Shown: positions 1 through 11,449 of the stretch, in pieces
How the letters are laid out: every line of letters begins with the position of its first letter
Numbering within the stretch: position 1 is the stretch's first letter
Origin: Endomychus coccineus
Lineage: Eukaryota > Arthropoda > Insecta > Coleoptera > Endomychidae
DNA: 64,000 bases
Direction of reading: 5' to 3'
Assembly: GCA_958510875.1 (NCBI GenBank)
Contig: OY294068.1
Location: forward strand, 190,922,315 to 190,986,314
Notes under the pieces: model-generated
The model's input: only the letters and a program-made list of their open reading frames with translations
Databases searched by the model: none
Told to the model about the DNA's origin: nothing
Translations under genes and position numbers: made by a program

Positions 1-1370
1 TGAATAAATCTAGAAATTCTTCATGTTTTTTTTGCAAAATGCGGTTGCACTATTCGTTCAAAATTAAATGTCACCTACTGAAGAACAACTCAATTCATAT
101 TTATTAACAAAATCGAAAGTTCCTTTCGAAATTGGTTTCCCTCCTTATTCAGCTTAACTTAAGATTGGTGTTCTCAATTGAATTTTTGATTGATTTACGC
201 CGCCTTATTTATAATTATATATTTTGTTCATGAACCACATACTGCTTGTGATATCAATGACTATAAAAATCGAATTGGCGTTTAGTTGTTAAAATTAACA
301 CTTTAAACCTGACCCGTCCATCATTTCTGATACATATCTAGAAGCGTCACAAGTTATGCAATATTATTATATGGAAATCCATCATCCCTGTTGTAGTTGT
401 CGAGATGTACACAGGGATAAAGGAGCAGAAAACCCTCCATTCAATTAATTTAGTATATTTCCAACATAAGACGCTATCTTTACATATATTTACATCGTTT
501 TTAATTATCGAATTATCTCATAAACTTTTTTATATAGACTTTTAATAATAAGAGAATATGAAGCAATTAAACGAATGAAGAGGGACATATATCATTCTAA
601 GTATCCATATGTGAACACTAGATCTGGAATTAGACTTGATAAATTTAATGGAACGATAGTAATTACATATTATTTTGTTCTTCTAATGTCCACTGCTATG
701 CGGAAGATAACAAGATCGTCGACGGTGGTCTGTTCCGATCAATTTTTGTCTTTGTTAAGTGATTATGGGGTTAATAAAAATTTTCTCAACAAGGGATGGA
801 ATTCACTGCTCCGTCGGTATCGCGGAGGTCCACTAATTTAAATGACTCTTTTTATATACAGATCGCATTTAAATTCTTCGGATTGTATTATTATTACTAT
901 TATTTCATTAGCCTGGTTAATTAAAATGCTACATTCCTGTCTATAATTTCAATTCATGGCACTTGATCATGATCTGTTATTTTTTTTATGTTGCTGTGGG
1001 AAGGGTGAGATAAGAATGACTATGTCCACTAATCGAATAGTAAAATGTGAATGAAACATAGATTTGCACTCAATAATGATTCTTGACCCACTATCACATA
1101 TACTTATTATTTTCGTAGCATACATTAAGCTTAGGTAGGAAATTTGCATTGCCTGATAATAAATAAAAAATTGTCTATCGCTAATATGATTGCTAGTTCA
1201 AAATGCGGAATTAAAACTAACACTTTAGAAGAAAAAAATTGATCTTATCTTGACAGATAAAAAGAATTACAGAAACCAGAAATATGCATAGCATAGAATC
1301 GTTTGAACTATCACACAAAAAAGACAATATAGATGCTAACCCTCAAATAACAGTTCTGAACGCGGATAAA
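1..1370. other. AT-rich stretch, no gene recognised
   Basis: No recognisable protein domain, RNA or repeat was found here. An 88-codon open frame at 575-841 has no motif that I know and its composition is like the surrounding AT-rich DNA, so it is not called. Confidence 0.5.
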
Positions 1371-1371
1371 T

Positions 1372-2518
1372 GTAATAATGACGGTTTTATTACATAGGGA
1401 TGACTATGGAAACAAAATAGGAAATATATTAAATGATGAAACAACATACAAAGAATTAAAATCTGGACCTACATTATCAGTACGAAATGACATGAATAAA
1501 TTAATAAGTAAATGGTACAAAAAAAAATAAGATAATCCCTATTGAGTTGAAAAATGAATTAATCTGCCATAATGAGCATAAAAGTGATATACCTTAAAGA
1601 ACCATCGTAAGTAATATTGGAGCGCTCACCTACAATTTATCAAAATTTTTATCAACATCTATCAACAATATAATAGAAAAAAATCAATTTTATGTGAAGG
1701 ACTCTTGTTACTTAAAATGAATTTATAAAAAATCAATCCGTACCCGTAGATCATCCATTAATTTCCTTGGACGTTGTCTCCTTCTTTCCAAAAATACCAG
1801 TCGTTCCGACATTGAGTAGCATCATAAAACGTTGAGCAGAGATTAAAAACCACACACCTCTAGACCAATCTGAATTTATAAATAGAGTAAAGTTTTGTTT
1901 AGAGTAAATTTTTTTTCAATATAGTGGGCAACATTCTGGACAAATATTCGGCACAACAATGGGATCTCCTATTTCAGCTACTATTGCTAACCTAGTTATG
2001 AAATGCCTAGAGGAATCTGTAATAAATTCATAATATTTTCAATATTCTTCAAACGGTATATAGATGAGTACGTACTGTGTGTTTCCAATGATAAGATTCA
2101 GTGCATCATCATTAAATTTAACAATTTCTACAGTAAACTTCAATTTACTTGTGGAATAGAAGTGAACAAGAACATAAATTCCCTAGATATGAACATTAGG
2201 CATGATGCAGATGGAAAAATGAAAACTTCGTGGTTTACCAAAGTTGCACTAACAAGTTACAAAAAAAAAGTTATAAACAGTCTTACAGATCACACATTTA
2301 AATTGTCCCACCCAGAAGATCGTCCTAAAAATAAAAAAATTGTTCGTGATACACTGGGAATGAATAGTTACCCAAAAACGTTTTTCAATCCCATCATTAA
2401 AGAAAGAATAAACAAAATCTATAATGGAACGTCATATACAAGTAATACAGATAATTTTATAATATTACAATACATTCCGGAGACAATTATTATAAAAGAT
2501 CTATTCTGGAGATGATTC
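1372..2518 (+). pseudogene. Penelope-like element reverse transcriptase, broken
   Basis: This is the remnant of the reverse transcriptase of a Penelope-like retroelement, which copies element RNA into DNA. The reading frame is broken repeatedly. Recognisable blocks in order are an N-terminal part with NDETTYKELKSGPT near 1430, the motif-A block SLDVVSFFPKIPVV near 1765-1805, the family-typical block GTTMGSPIS near 1950-1975, and a long open part from about 2003 to 2515. The last part holds RYIDEYVLCVS, which stands where an active enzyme has Y-x-D-D, so the second catalytic aspartate is Glu here. It then holds KLSHPEDRPKNKK and the thumb-like FFNPIIKERINKIYNG. Comparison with the related minus-strand copy at 41545-44120 shows that the GIY-YIG endonuclease part has been deleted: the frame jumps from NTDNF directly to the last residues KDLFWR. 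It is non-functional. Confidence 0.85.
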
Positions 2519-3060
2519 ACATAAAACGTGACTCCAAGTCTGTAAATCTTAGATCAGACATTCAATCATTAAGTCAGATTTATAATAATTTAATTGATAA
2601 GAACTCTTGCAAATTGCTACATGTCTTTGTAATGCTAAAAGTATATTTTAGGTGGTATGCTCAAATAACAATATTTATAATAAGTTTTGACAACCTTTTT
2701 CTATTACCTCATAAATATTTGACATCTGGTTCGCAAGTAGATAATTGAGCATCATATTTTTTGGTTTCAGTCGTATACAAACATTGCTTGACATGACTTC
2801 GTATATTATAAGAAAATTTCTAAGCGTTGATTCTTGATACATATTCATATACTTTACACACTAGTGTGTTAGAATTTCGATTACTCGTGGTTCGGTTCGT
2901 TTCGGCGACGTGGGCATTTTGAATTGAAATTGGCGTAATAAGAACGTTTTGTGCTGATACAATTAGTTTTAAGAAATTCCGTTTCAGACATTGATACGTC
3001 TTCTGATGATGGTCGTGAAACCGAAAGGTACGTAAAGACGAAAATGATAAGTGTTAGTGT
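2519..3060 (+). repeat. 3' tail of the Penelope-like element
   Basis: This noncoding tail follows the PLE coding remnant. It is clearly similar to the reverse complement of 41460-41950, sharing for example the block with TTTTTTGGTTTCAGTC, and it ends in the hammerhead motif at 2997-3040. An extra stretch of about 80 bases near 2880-2960 is absent from the other copy. Confidence 0.75.
2997..3040 (+). ncRNA. Hammerhead ribozyme motif (PLE type)
   Basis: The layout is that of a minimal type I hammerhead. Helix I strand CGTCTT (2997-3002) is perfectly complementary to AAGACG (3035-3040). The core CTGATGA is at 3003-3009 and GAAA at 3023-3026. Between them lies a weak helix II, and after GAAA a very short helix III ends in TA just before the expected cleavage site at 3034/3035. 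PLEs are known to carry hammerheads with tiny helix III that often act as dimers. Both invariant core blocks are intact; helix II is eroded, so activity is uncertain. Confidence 0.75.
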
Positions 3061-4255
3061 GACCTATTTTCATATACAACTTCAATAACTCAATATTAAC
3101 AATTATTTCGCATAGTAGTAAGTTTTAGCACGAACTACTTGATCAGATTTTCAAACGAAAAGATAATTTTGTATAAATTTTCCTCACATTATATGATTAA
3201 CAATATCATAAACAGCAAAAGCAGAAAGTTAAGTCAAATGCTCATCAACAAGGCGCGCGTACATGAATTTTCCGTTTCAGGTTTTGGGCGATTTCGACAT
3301 TTATCCCTCTAATTTTTATATAAATTTTTCGCCTTGAGCTCCTACAATGCAACGTTGACCATTCTATATAAAAGTGACCATATTCACACTTAGACTATAG
3401 AACTATTTCTGTTTCTGAGTTGTGATTTCGACAACTGAATTGGTCAGTTCAACTTCGAATAAATTGGCAATAATTATTGATAACCTATAAATGATTACTG
3501 AAACTCTGGACCAATAAAAGTGTTATCATGATCACAACGTGAAGAATAAAGTGTCGAACATTTCTCTTCATGTTTTTCTGTTGACTATTCATCTCGTTTG
3601 GCATTTCCGACGTATTGACATAATCGCGATTGCTCCAAACACGAGCACAAATGACAACATGTTGCAATTAATATTTTAGGTTCTGGAATTTATTTCATGC
3701 AAATTTGAATCCCCGGCGGGCCCTAATTTGAAACCACTGCTATTCTTCAGTTTTAGGAGGTACTTCGAACAAGATTAAGAATTCGAAGATTTAATTTATG
3801 CAGATTGTCAGAAATTACATCATTGGATGGCACTCGATGTCGTATTAACTCACTTCATATAAATATAAATTCACTGGAAAGCTAGGAAATGTTTTGAAGA
3901 GTGTTGAGCAGGTGTCGATATAGTTTATTATACGAGTTGAAACTGAGCACTGACCGAAGACGTTATTGACATTTGAAAATTTTCGAACATTTCAATTTTG
4001 CATAGTCTTCACAAATCCGATGTCCTCCATCTGTCAGTCACATTCAGATACAAAATATTGGACTCTTATATTTTTCGTCGAACAATTTGCAAGGTGACTG
4101 AGCCCATGAACATATCAGATTCTGAATTATTACCCTTCAGTGCAATGCCATTAAGTCCAGACTGTATTGTTCATCTTAAAAAGATGTACATACCACCCAA
4201 ATAGTTCATGGAAAGGCATTTTGCCTATTTTTATCAACTCCGACTGAGAAATTTT
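3061..4255. other. No gene recognised
   Basis: AT-rich DNA without a domain, RNA or repeat that I can identify. A TATAAAAG box occurs near 3364 but no coding exon is linked to it. Confidence 0.45.
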
Positions 4256-4379
4256 AAATGTCATTGGAGATATTCCTCCTAACACTCGAGACGATGAGTG
4301 CTTGCAGCCACAAACCCTCAGTTGTTTGTCAATGGTTAAATAAACTTTCTCTTATGGGCTGTATAGGAAGAAACAGTGC

Positions 4380-4745
4380 TTTTGGACTGTGGCAAGGCCC
4401 CCTGATATCACATAGTAAATCAAGGATCTGATCTCGAGAATTATATCCCCGAACAAAAAGAGCTTTTTCAGGAATCAGCAATCCATAACTTAGAAAAGTA
4501 CCTAATCATAAAAGTAAAAGCTTTCAAGGCAGCCAGAGTCGCATCAAAGGTAGTCAAAGGATGCAGCGGTGCTCTGGTTGAAAAAAAACAGGACAATCTA
4601 AGTGCAACTTCCTGGTCCCAGGACACAGTGGAGTTGAAGAAAATAGTCGCTTCATCAAACTGCGTTCATCATGGGGCGCACAATGGGCTCAATCAAGGCG
4701 TAAGAACCCTACACCCCTTAATGATGATGATCATGATGAATCCAT
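4380..4745 (+). mobile_element. Non-LTR retrotransposon 3' end with ATG-repeat tail
   Basis: A short RNase H-like block reads LVPGHSGVEEN near 4612-4645, matching the conserved WVPGHSGVEGNE segment of non-LTR pol RNase H domains. It is followed by a short 3' untranslated piece with GGGGCGCACAATGGGC at about 4673 and an ATG/ATGATG tail at about 4718-4740. The reverse complement of 38380-38480 has the same layout (GGGGCGCATGGTGGGCCC then an ATG repeat), so both are 3' ends of one family. The coding part is rearranged and dead. Confidence 0.6.
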
Positions 4746-5084
4746 GATTTTCTATATAATAGAAGGCATCGTATGCAAAATACATTACCGCTGACCATGT
4801 GAATGGTAATACTATGTATTAAATTGAAGAGATCTTATGACAACAAATAGAATAGCTTATTTAGTTCTTGAAAAGTGATCCTTGTTCCATTCCCTTTGAT
4901 TCGGTGTGATCATTTGTCGGTATAACTACGCTGACTCCTTGGAAGTGCGAGAAATCTGCTCCTTGTTATTGCAAAGGTTTCTTAGTGAAATTATTCGTAA
5001 ATAGATGGCGTTAGGAGATCTATGTTTCTCTAAGAATTCTGTCTACGGTATTTAATTATAGCCCGATCGAATGATAGTTGACCA

Positions 5085-5200
5085 GTGGCATCGCAACCCT
5101 ACTAGTTCTGCTGATAAGCTCGAGAAGGCAAAACAACTGTCCAGAACAATTGGATTGTGATTTCACTGGTCGATGTAGAGAAAAAAGAGATCTTTGTCAT
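5085..5200 (+). repeat. Hammerhead-bearing repeat, degenerate copy
   Basis: The layout matches the better copy at 40965-41007. Helix I strands GTTCTG (5105-5110) and CAGAAC (5142-5147) pair perfectly. The core reads CTGATAA instead of CTGATGA and AAAA instead of GAAA, so this copy should be inactive. The conserved downstream block follows. Confidence 0.6.
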
Positions 5201-6650
5201 ATTCATTGAATATTATCACATTAAATCTGTCACCTATGATTTGCCGGAATTCCTATAATAACGTCATTATGCACATGTGATGACATGGTTTTGGTGAGTA
5301 CATTGATCAATATACCTCCAGATGGCGCACTATTATGCTTCTAAAGCAACGTTTTCTTTGATGTTGATGATTTTATTATTCCTTGAGGCTTGGTCATGTG
5401 TTTCGATCATTATATCGTCGGTTTAACCAAAAATTATTGAAGCTAGTCATTGTAAATATTATTGAATACCCTTTCACATTTGGTGCTTAAATTCACTGTG
5501 TTTTGTCTGGTATTAAAACGCTACATGTTCCCAATTAATGAGGTTTCATTTATTCCTAAAAACGGTCTGTAATTTGGCAGCAACGCATAACAAGAATCAA
5601 CTTAGTAGAGCATGCGGAACTCCTGTAATGCATAATGATTACAATAATGTTTAAATAATTAAATTTAACTTGGTTTTAAGTAATGAATACTCCGCAAAAA
5701 TTCGAGCAAAACTACCTTCTTTTGATTACTTAATGGACATTTAAGATGGTTCAGTTTGAGAAGTTATCAACTTGCACGACAGATTATACTTAGGATGGTA
5801 TGTTTATATTAATTTATATATGTTCTCTCTCGCATTACTGTAATCATGTAATATCTTGAATTACCTCTTTTTTTCAATATAAAAATGGTAAAATACATCT
5901 TGTGAAACATCGAGTTTAATACTCAGACAATAATTACCACTGATACGTTGAGTTTTTGTTGGTTTTGCAATTTCAAGTAGGTGAGTGAGATGGTAACATG
6001 CTTCGAATAGTTGTGCTTTTATAACACGGTTTGAATAGAATGCTCAATTTTGATTAAGATTTTGATGATGAAACTTGGTAATTTTTTCTTCACCGAAACA
6101 CGCATGTAGTTAAAAATGAATCAAATAAGAGTTGGATTATTATACACAAATTTAAACAAAAACTTATACCGTTCAATTTTTAATTGATACTGAATAAATA
6201 TTTCACCACACTGTGTCATTTTGAAATCTTCGAGTTATCAATTAAAGCTAAACTCAAACGATGTCCTCAAATATTATAAATCAATCTGAATATGTTACGT
6301 ATTGAGGGATGGAGTAAACATTGGTTTGGGTGGTGAATAAAGGTGTCGATTTGGTCATTCAATATTATTTTACTATTGTTTCGTGGAGGTTTTGAAATTG
6401 ATATTGATTCTAGAATACACATTCAGTTAATATCCGTTTTTCTGGATATGTGAAATTGGTCATTGAAAGTGGAATTGTGATCATGTTGCAATAAGTAATT
6501 CAAGTAACCAGAATCGCTTTTTAGATTCTGTAATTCCGTTCAGTTTATCGTACGTACAAGGCATAACCAGCACAACAATTGATTCAGATTTTTCCAAGTT
6601 ATCTTCTTCAAATTCTGAGTTATTTGTTGTTTTTAATGCAACAGTTCTGT
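5201..6650. other. No gene recognised
   Basis: AT-rich DNA in which I see no coding domain, RNA gene or clear repeat. Confidence 0.45.
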
Positions 6651-6699
6651 TTTGATTTTTGGAAAGTCGGTCTCGGCAGTGATATCGATTGGTACCACT

Positions 6700-6815
6700 A
6701 CATCTTTACATGTTGCGTTGCTGAGCCTGAGCAGGCAAAATAGCTATCCGGAACTATTTAGCTGTAAAGTCACCGATCAAACTAGAGAGGCCCAAGTTAA
6801 GAAAAGATTATTCCG
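6700..6815 (+). repeat. Hammerhead-bearing repeat, core deleted
   Basis: This is another copy of the 40965-41007 repeat. Helix II is unusually well kept (GCCTG and CAGGC pair, 6725-6736), but the CTGATGA core has lost three bases and GAAA is AAAA. The downstream block GAACTATTTAGCTGTAAAGT matches the other copies. Confidence 0.6.
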
Positions 6816-7064
6816 TAATATACAAAGATATACCTATAGAGTGTTTCCCGCATATTTTTGCACATATCTACCTTGGGTTATTTGAAGTCTTCAATAAATC
6901 ATCAGAACATAAATCGAAAAATGCTTCAACAGCTCCGTGAAAATATCTGATAGGAGAAAATTCACTCGTATGAGAATATTAAATGCAGTAAAGCCATTGA
7001 ATGAAAGAAAAACAATATTCCGAATAAAATAAGTCAAATTAACATATTGTGTCAACCATATTTA

Positions 7065-7104
7065 CGCCTTTACGTTTTGGTCTCCCGATCATCATCAGAA
7101 GACG
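7065..7104 (-). ncRNA. Decayed hammerhead motif of a Penelope-like element
   Basis: Read on the minus strand, CGTCTT then CTGATGA is intact, but GAAA has become AAAA and four bases of helix III are missing compared with the 44-bp copies at 2997-3040 and 41501-41544. It lies about 210 bases downstream of the PLE coding remnant on the same strand, where the family carries it. Confidence 0.65.
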
Positions 7105-7313
7105 TTTGAAAACAAATTCCCGTCACTAAAGCGCGAGATTCTTCAAACTAATAGCCCTAAGCATTGACTCTCTCTATCGTTCTAATTTCAATTGAAAATA
7201 TATAAGTTAACAAACGAAACACGAATAATTGAACATATAACGTAGTTATATGAAAAATATATGAAAATGTATTAGAAAACCACTATAAAGTAATGTTTCT
7301 ATAGTTGAAGACG

Positions 7314-7889
7314 TCATATATAGAGAAAGGAACAGAAAGGTCTGACCACTGTGACCTTACAACAAAACTCAATTTGCGCCAAATCGAACAATGTTAAACA
7401 GATGTGTTTAAAATTGTATGACCAGTAAATCAGTAATACCTGTACAGATTTTTTTTCTATCGTTGTTATAAAAGTTCGAACACATGTGTTCAATATTGTA
7501 CCAATTATGGGCAAAGTGATCTTTGTTGTTAGATCAGATAAATTTTTTTGAGAAATGGTGTTACTTGTATTCAAAATATGTTGAGCTAACGCTGATTTTT
7601 TACCATTGTTTTTCTTTATATGGGCAAATTGTTCCTTATACCAAGTTATAATGTTTCTTCTTGTTTGACCCACATAGCATTTTGAACACGACTCACAATC
7701 GATTTTGTTAATCCCGGATTTGTTGAAGTCGGAAACTTTATCCAAGGTGTTGCCTAAACGGTTGTTGAGCTTATTCTTACATCTACAGGCAAGTTGTATT
7801 GCAAATTTAGGGAACAAATTATGGAATTTATCAATTACTGAAAGATGAGTGATGGAGCACATATATTTGTGAAATTCTAGCGTAGACAA
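7314..7889 (-). pseudogene. Penelope-like element GIY-YIG endonuclease remnant
   Basis: This is the C-terminal endonuclease part of a Penelope-like element. The frame of 191 residues contains GINKIDCESCSKCYVGQTRR at about residues 57-77, which is the GIY...YVG core with the Tyr of GIY replaced by Asn. It is followed by TWYKEQFAHIKKNNGKKSALAQHIL, the usual helix of this domain. The enzyme normally nicks target DNA to prime reverse transcription. The reverse transcriptase is not seen upstream, and the C-terminus runs into unrelated sequence, so this is a truncated remnant. Its 3' side carries the hammerhead motif at 7065-7104. Confidence 0.8.
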
Positions 7890-9425
7890 TAATCGGAGAA
7901 ATAGCTGCTATATTTATGTTCCACGTTTGAGTGAACGATGAACTGATTTAGTCAATTGATATTTTATACAAGTTCATCTGAATGTGTTGATTTCATTAAA
8001 GAATTTTGAGTATACAAACTACTGTTGATAATTAAAAGTGGAATAGCTAGGATGATTAAGCAATTTGGAATAAATTGCAGAAATTTACCGCAAAGAGAAT
8101 TTTACTTTCGAATAGTTCGAAAATCTTTACGAATTCTTGATGAATACCGACATTTCTGGAAGTTTATTTGAAATTTACAGATCACTACTTACGATAGTGG
8201 GATATCTAGAGCTGCAACAGCGTTACTGTGTAAGGTCAATACCATTATTGAATAAGTAGGGCGATGGATGTCCAGCTTCACTATAAATAGCCTCACGTAT
8301 TTCCATAAAATAAAGTCACTTTCGTTTATATCAATTTATATTATCATAGGTAATATCCCGCTAGCCCATAGTAGATTGTCTGTGATTATTCATCCGCGAG
8401 GGATATTAGGGAAATAGATGAGGAATTAAACAATTATAATTATAATAAACTATTTCATATGAGAGATTAAAGCGATAATTGCACTAATGCAATCAAGTTG
8501 TTAATCAGTAAAGCGCGGAATATATGCAGGAAAGAATGTTAATATATGCACATATTCAAGCTAACCTAAATTGAAAATATAGACATATTTTCTTAAAAAT
8601 GCTGAAAATAAGCATATTTTTTTGACGTATGTAAGCATAATAGAAAAAGTGAGTCAATTTTTGGATCCCTCGCTCGTTTCAGAAGAAAAGATAAGTAATC
8701 AAAGTGAGTAATATGAGCAGTTAAAATAAATTGAGATTGATAGTTGAACGACAAATATCCCGGCTCCTGAATTGCCGGCCACGATCCTAACTTTCTCTAT
8801 TGAAGGCACTTCCGGAAGAATTTATTCAATTTTCCTTCGATTCATTTTTCTGAGGAAATTTTATAAAATCGTAAAAGAACACGGCGGTCGCTTCTTTGTT
8901 CGGCCCACATATTGGCTACGCTATGAGGATTTCTTTTTGTCACCATGAATGATTTTTTAAATTGGCAATACTTGGACAGGCTGCAGTTTTTATTGAAATG
9001 AATAATAATAAAGATAATAACTACAGTTCGTACGATTCAAATAATGAATGTAATAAAAATTATCTGCGTCTTCTTATTACTCGAATCAAGATTCTTTTTA
9101 TTTCTACTATTTATACGCAAGTCGTTTGATTAAGAAGTTCGAAAACAGAATAAAATAATTTGCACGATATATATTCAGCGATATAGGCTGAATATCATTC
9201 AAGAGTAATGGACAAGCGAGTGTATTAAACCAGCAGAATCCATAATATACAATTTCGATTGCTGTTTTCGTATACGTTAATGCCTGATTTTATGTTCTAC
9301 ATCCTTAACTTGATTTGTAAACTGTTGGAATACATGAACGGAATAAGTTAAGTCTCATAATTATTCTTACTCATTGTCGAATTTCTTCAATACCGTTTAT
9401 TCATAATTGACTAAATTACACTCTT
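7890..9425. other. No gene recognised
   Basis: AT-rich noncoding DNA. No domain, RNA gene or repeat could be supported. Confidence 0.45.
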
Positions 9426-9439
9426 TCATTTATAATTCC

Positions 9440-9470
9440 CTTACTAGACGTAGTATAATAAGGGAATTAT
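9440..9470. repeat. Short perfect hairpin
   Basis: ATAATTCCCTTA and TAAGGGAATTAT form an inverted repeat of 12 bases separated by a spacer of about 15 bases. It could be a transposon end or a chance palindrome. Confidence 0.5.
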
Positions 9471-9639
9471 TGTATCCGGCCCAAAAAATTTTCCCGGATT
9501 TTCATGAACACATTCGTTTTGACCATTTCTGAGTCGATACTGAACTATTTTCGAGATGATGATGACTTTGTGTGCGTGGGTAACTCTATAGACGATTGCG
9601 TCATTTCATAGATCGGTTCAAATTGGTGAAAATATGAAA

Positions 9640-9770
9640 AATTCTGTTTTTTCCGTGATACCCCGTTTCGAGTGGTATTTTGACATCCATATTCAGTTTT
9701 TCGAATGGATTCATAATATCTAATTGAATCATAATAGCAACCGTGTTTTTCTGGCTATAAATATATATCA
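9640..9770 (-). repeat. Dispersed repeat, also at 37595-37715
   Basis: The reverse complement of this segment aligns with the plus strand at 37595-37715. Shared blocks include GCAGAAAAACACGGTTG-like and ATACCACTCGAAACGGG. No coding content; family unknown. Confidence 0.6.
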
Positions 9771-11440
9771 CACACATACAATCAACAAGCAGAAGGGCCC
9801 AAGCTTCCCACTCCAAGATTCAAGAGACATCATGGGAACAATCTCATAGTATATTTCATGTGTTTGAACTCTGTAGAAAAATGTTCATAGGTCATGTGTC
9901 GAGACATGACAGTGGGTGTCAATACAAAACATAGCGTTTATGATAGTTATTTACATACCAAGGAAGTGCCTCTTTTCCTTTCGCGGATAGTTTGATAGGC
10001 ATTAAAATCCAAAGGAGGAAATGCACTTTACTCTAGAGGAATGTACATAATATTTCCTAATACTTCTCAAGCCCATTTTAAAGAATGATCTTTATATTCT
10101 TTTTCTGTTAAAATAAAACATTCGTAATCAGTTAGTATATTTCACGAAGACTGGCGTTGCCAAGGCCTGGTTTTATTGACTGACGTATTTCAACGGATTT
10201 TCTTTATTTTAATCATAAAAATATTGAGAATAGTATTCCTCAAGGCATCCTAGAATCAGCCAAGCTGGCATTGTTAAATGTTTGACCAATTAAATCTTGT
10301 GAAAGATACGAGAAAGAGTACGAGATTTAGAAAAAATGGCTTCAGAAAAACTTGTTGTTTTACCTCCATAGGGGAGGGAAATGCGGATTTCTACCATAAC
10401 TCAGGTATCGTGAACGTCATATTCTAAGGGGGTAGTGGGAAAAATATATCACGAGGGTAAGGTGAAAAGTCCCTGAAAAATAAAACAGATGTGACATTTG
10501 TGATGTACCATCTTTAACTTGAACGCATTAAAATTTTCAGACTGACATATCATCCAGTTATGTTTTGACACCTGAATCGGAAGCAAACAGCCTTGGGCAT
10601 TCTTGTGAACATAGGGAAAAGTGAATCTTACGTCTTGATTAAACATTATTTCTTGTGTGGAAAAAACATTACTCAAACCAAAGCATCGCTTGATGAACAT
10701 TATGGGAACTCCTAACCATCAATTGGAACGACTCACAAGTGGTTTACTGATTTTCATTATGGTAGTATGACCACAGTCTCTACAGTCATACATTTAACAC
10801 GCAGAAGTGTCAGCAAGCTATTATGCCAACAAAATGCATAGTAGACAGTATTCGATAGATCAGTTCATCACTTTTGTATGTGGTCCAAATGTAATACTCA
10901 CTCATATTTTACGCATTTGATGATGATGCTTAACATAATGGTGTGAGTCACTTTCATACAGATGTAGATACGTGAAGCACGTTCTTGTTTTTATAACTCC
11001 ATAAGAGAGTTTTGAGGGTCTTCAGAAGAATTTGTTCGAATTAATTTCAAACTTGTACTCCGGTGTTTTTTGTGGTGGAAACAATTTTATTATCCGTTAA
11101 ATATTTCTATATCGGGATATAGAGATCATTTATTCATTCCAATTCTGTTACAAATTCTTTACATTATTCCGAATAAAAGAGAGAATTAAGTTATATGACA
11201 TTCCTCAATTCGAACTAATTTCAATAATACCCTTTTTAAATTTGACAAATATTCGGAATATTCAACGATTCTAGTTGACAGAACATTATTTCGTGGATTA
11301 CATCTGTTTATGATAACGACAGAACTGAATGTGAATAAATGATCCTGTTTGATATTTTTTGTAATTCTGCTGTTATACTGCGACGAGAACATTGTGTAGC
11401 TAGATCTTAGTCAACAACAAGCTTGAGTTCTGGTTGCAGC
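9771..11440. other. No gene recognised
   Basis: No coding domain, RNA gene or repeat that I can identify. Confidence 0.4.
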
Positions 11441-11449
11441 AAACTCTGC

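Noticed and set aside
575..841. 88-codon open frame as a gene
   Set aside because: No domain, no splice or promoter context, and composition like the flanking noncoding DNA.
7314..7889. GIY-YIG frame as a homing or DNA-repair endonuclease of the host
   Set aside because: The surrounding residues and the 3' hammerhead remnant fit a Penelope-like element.
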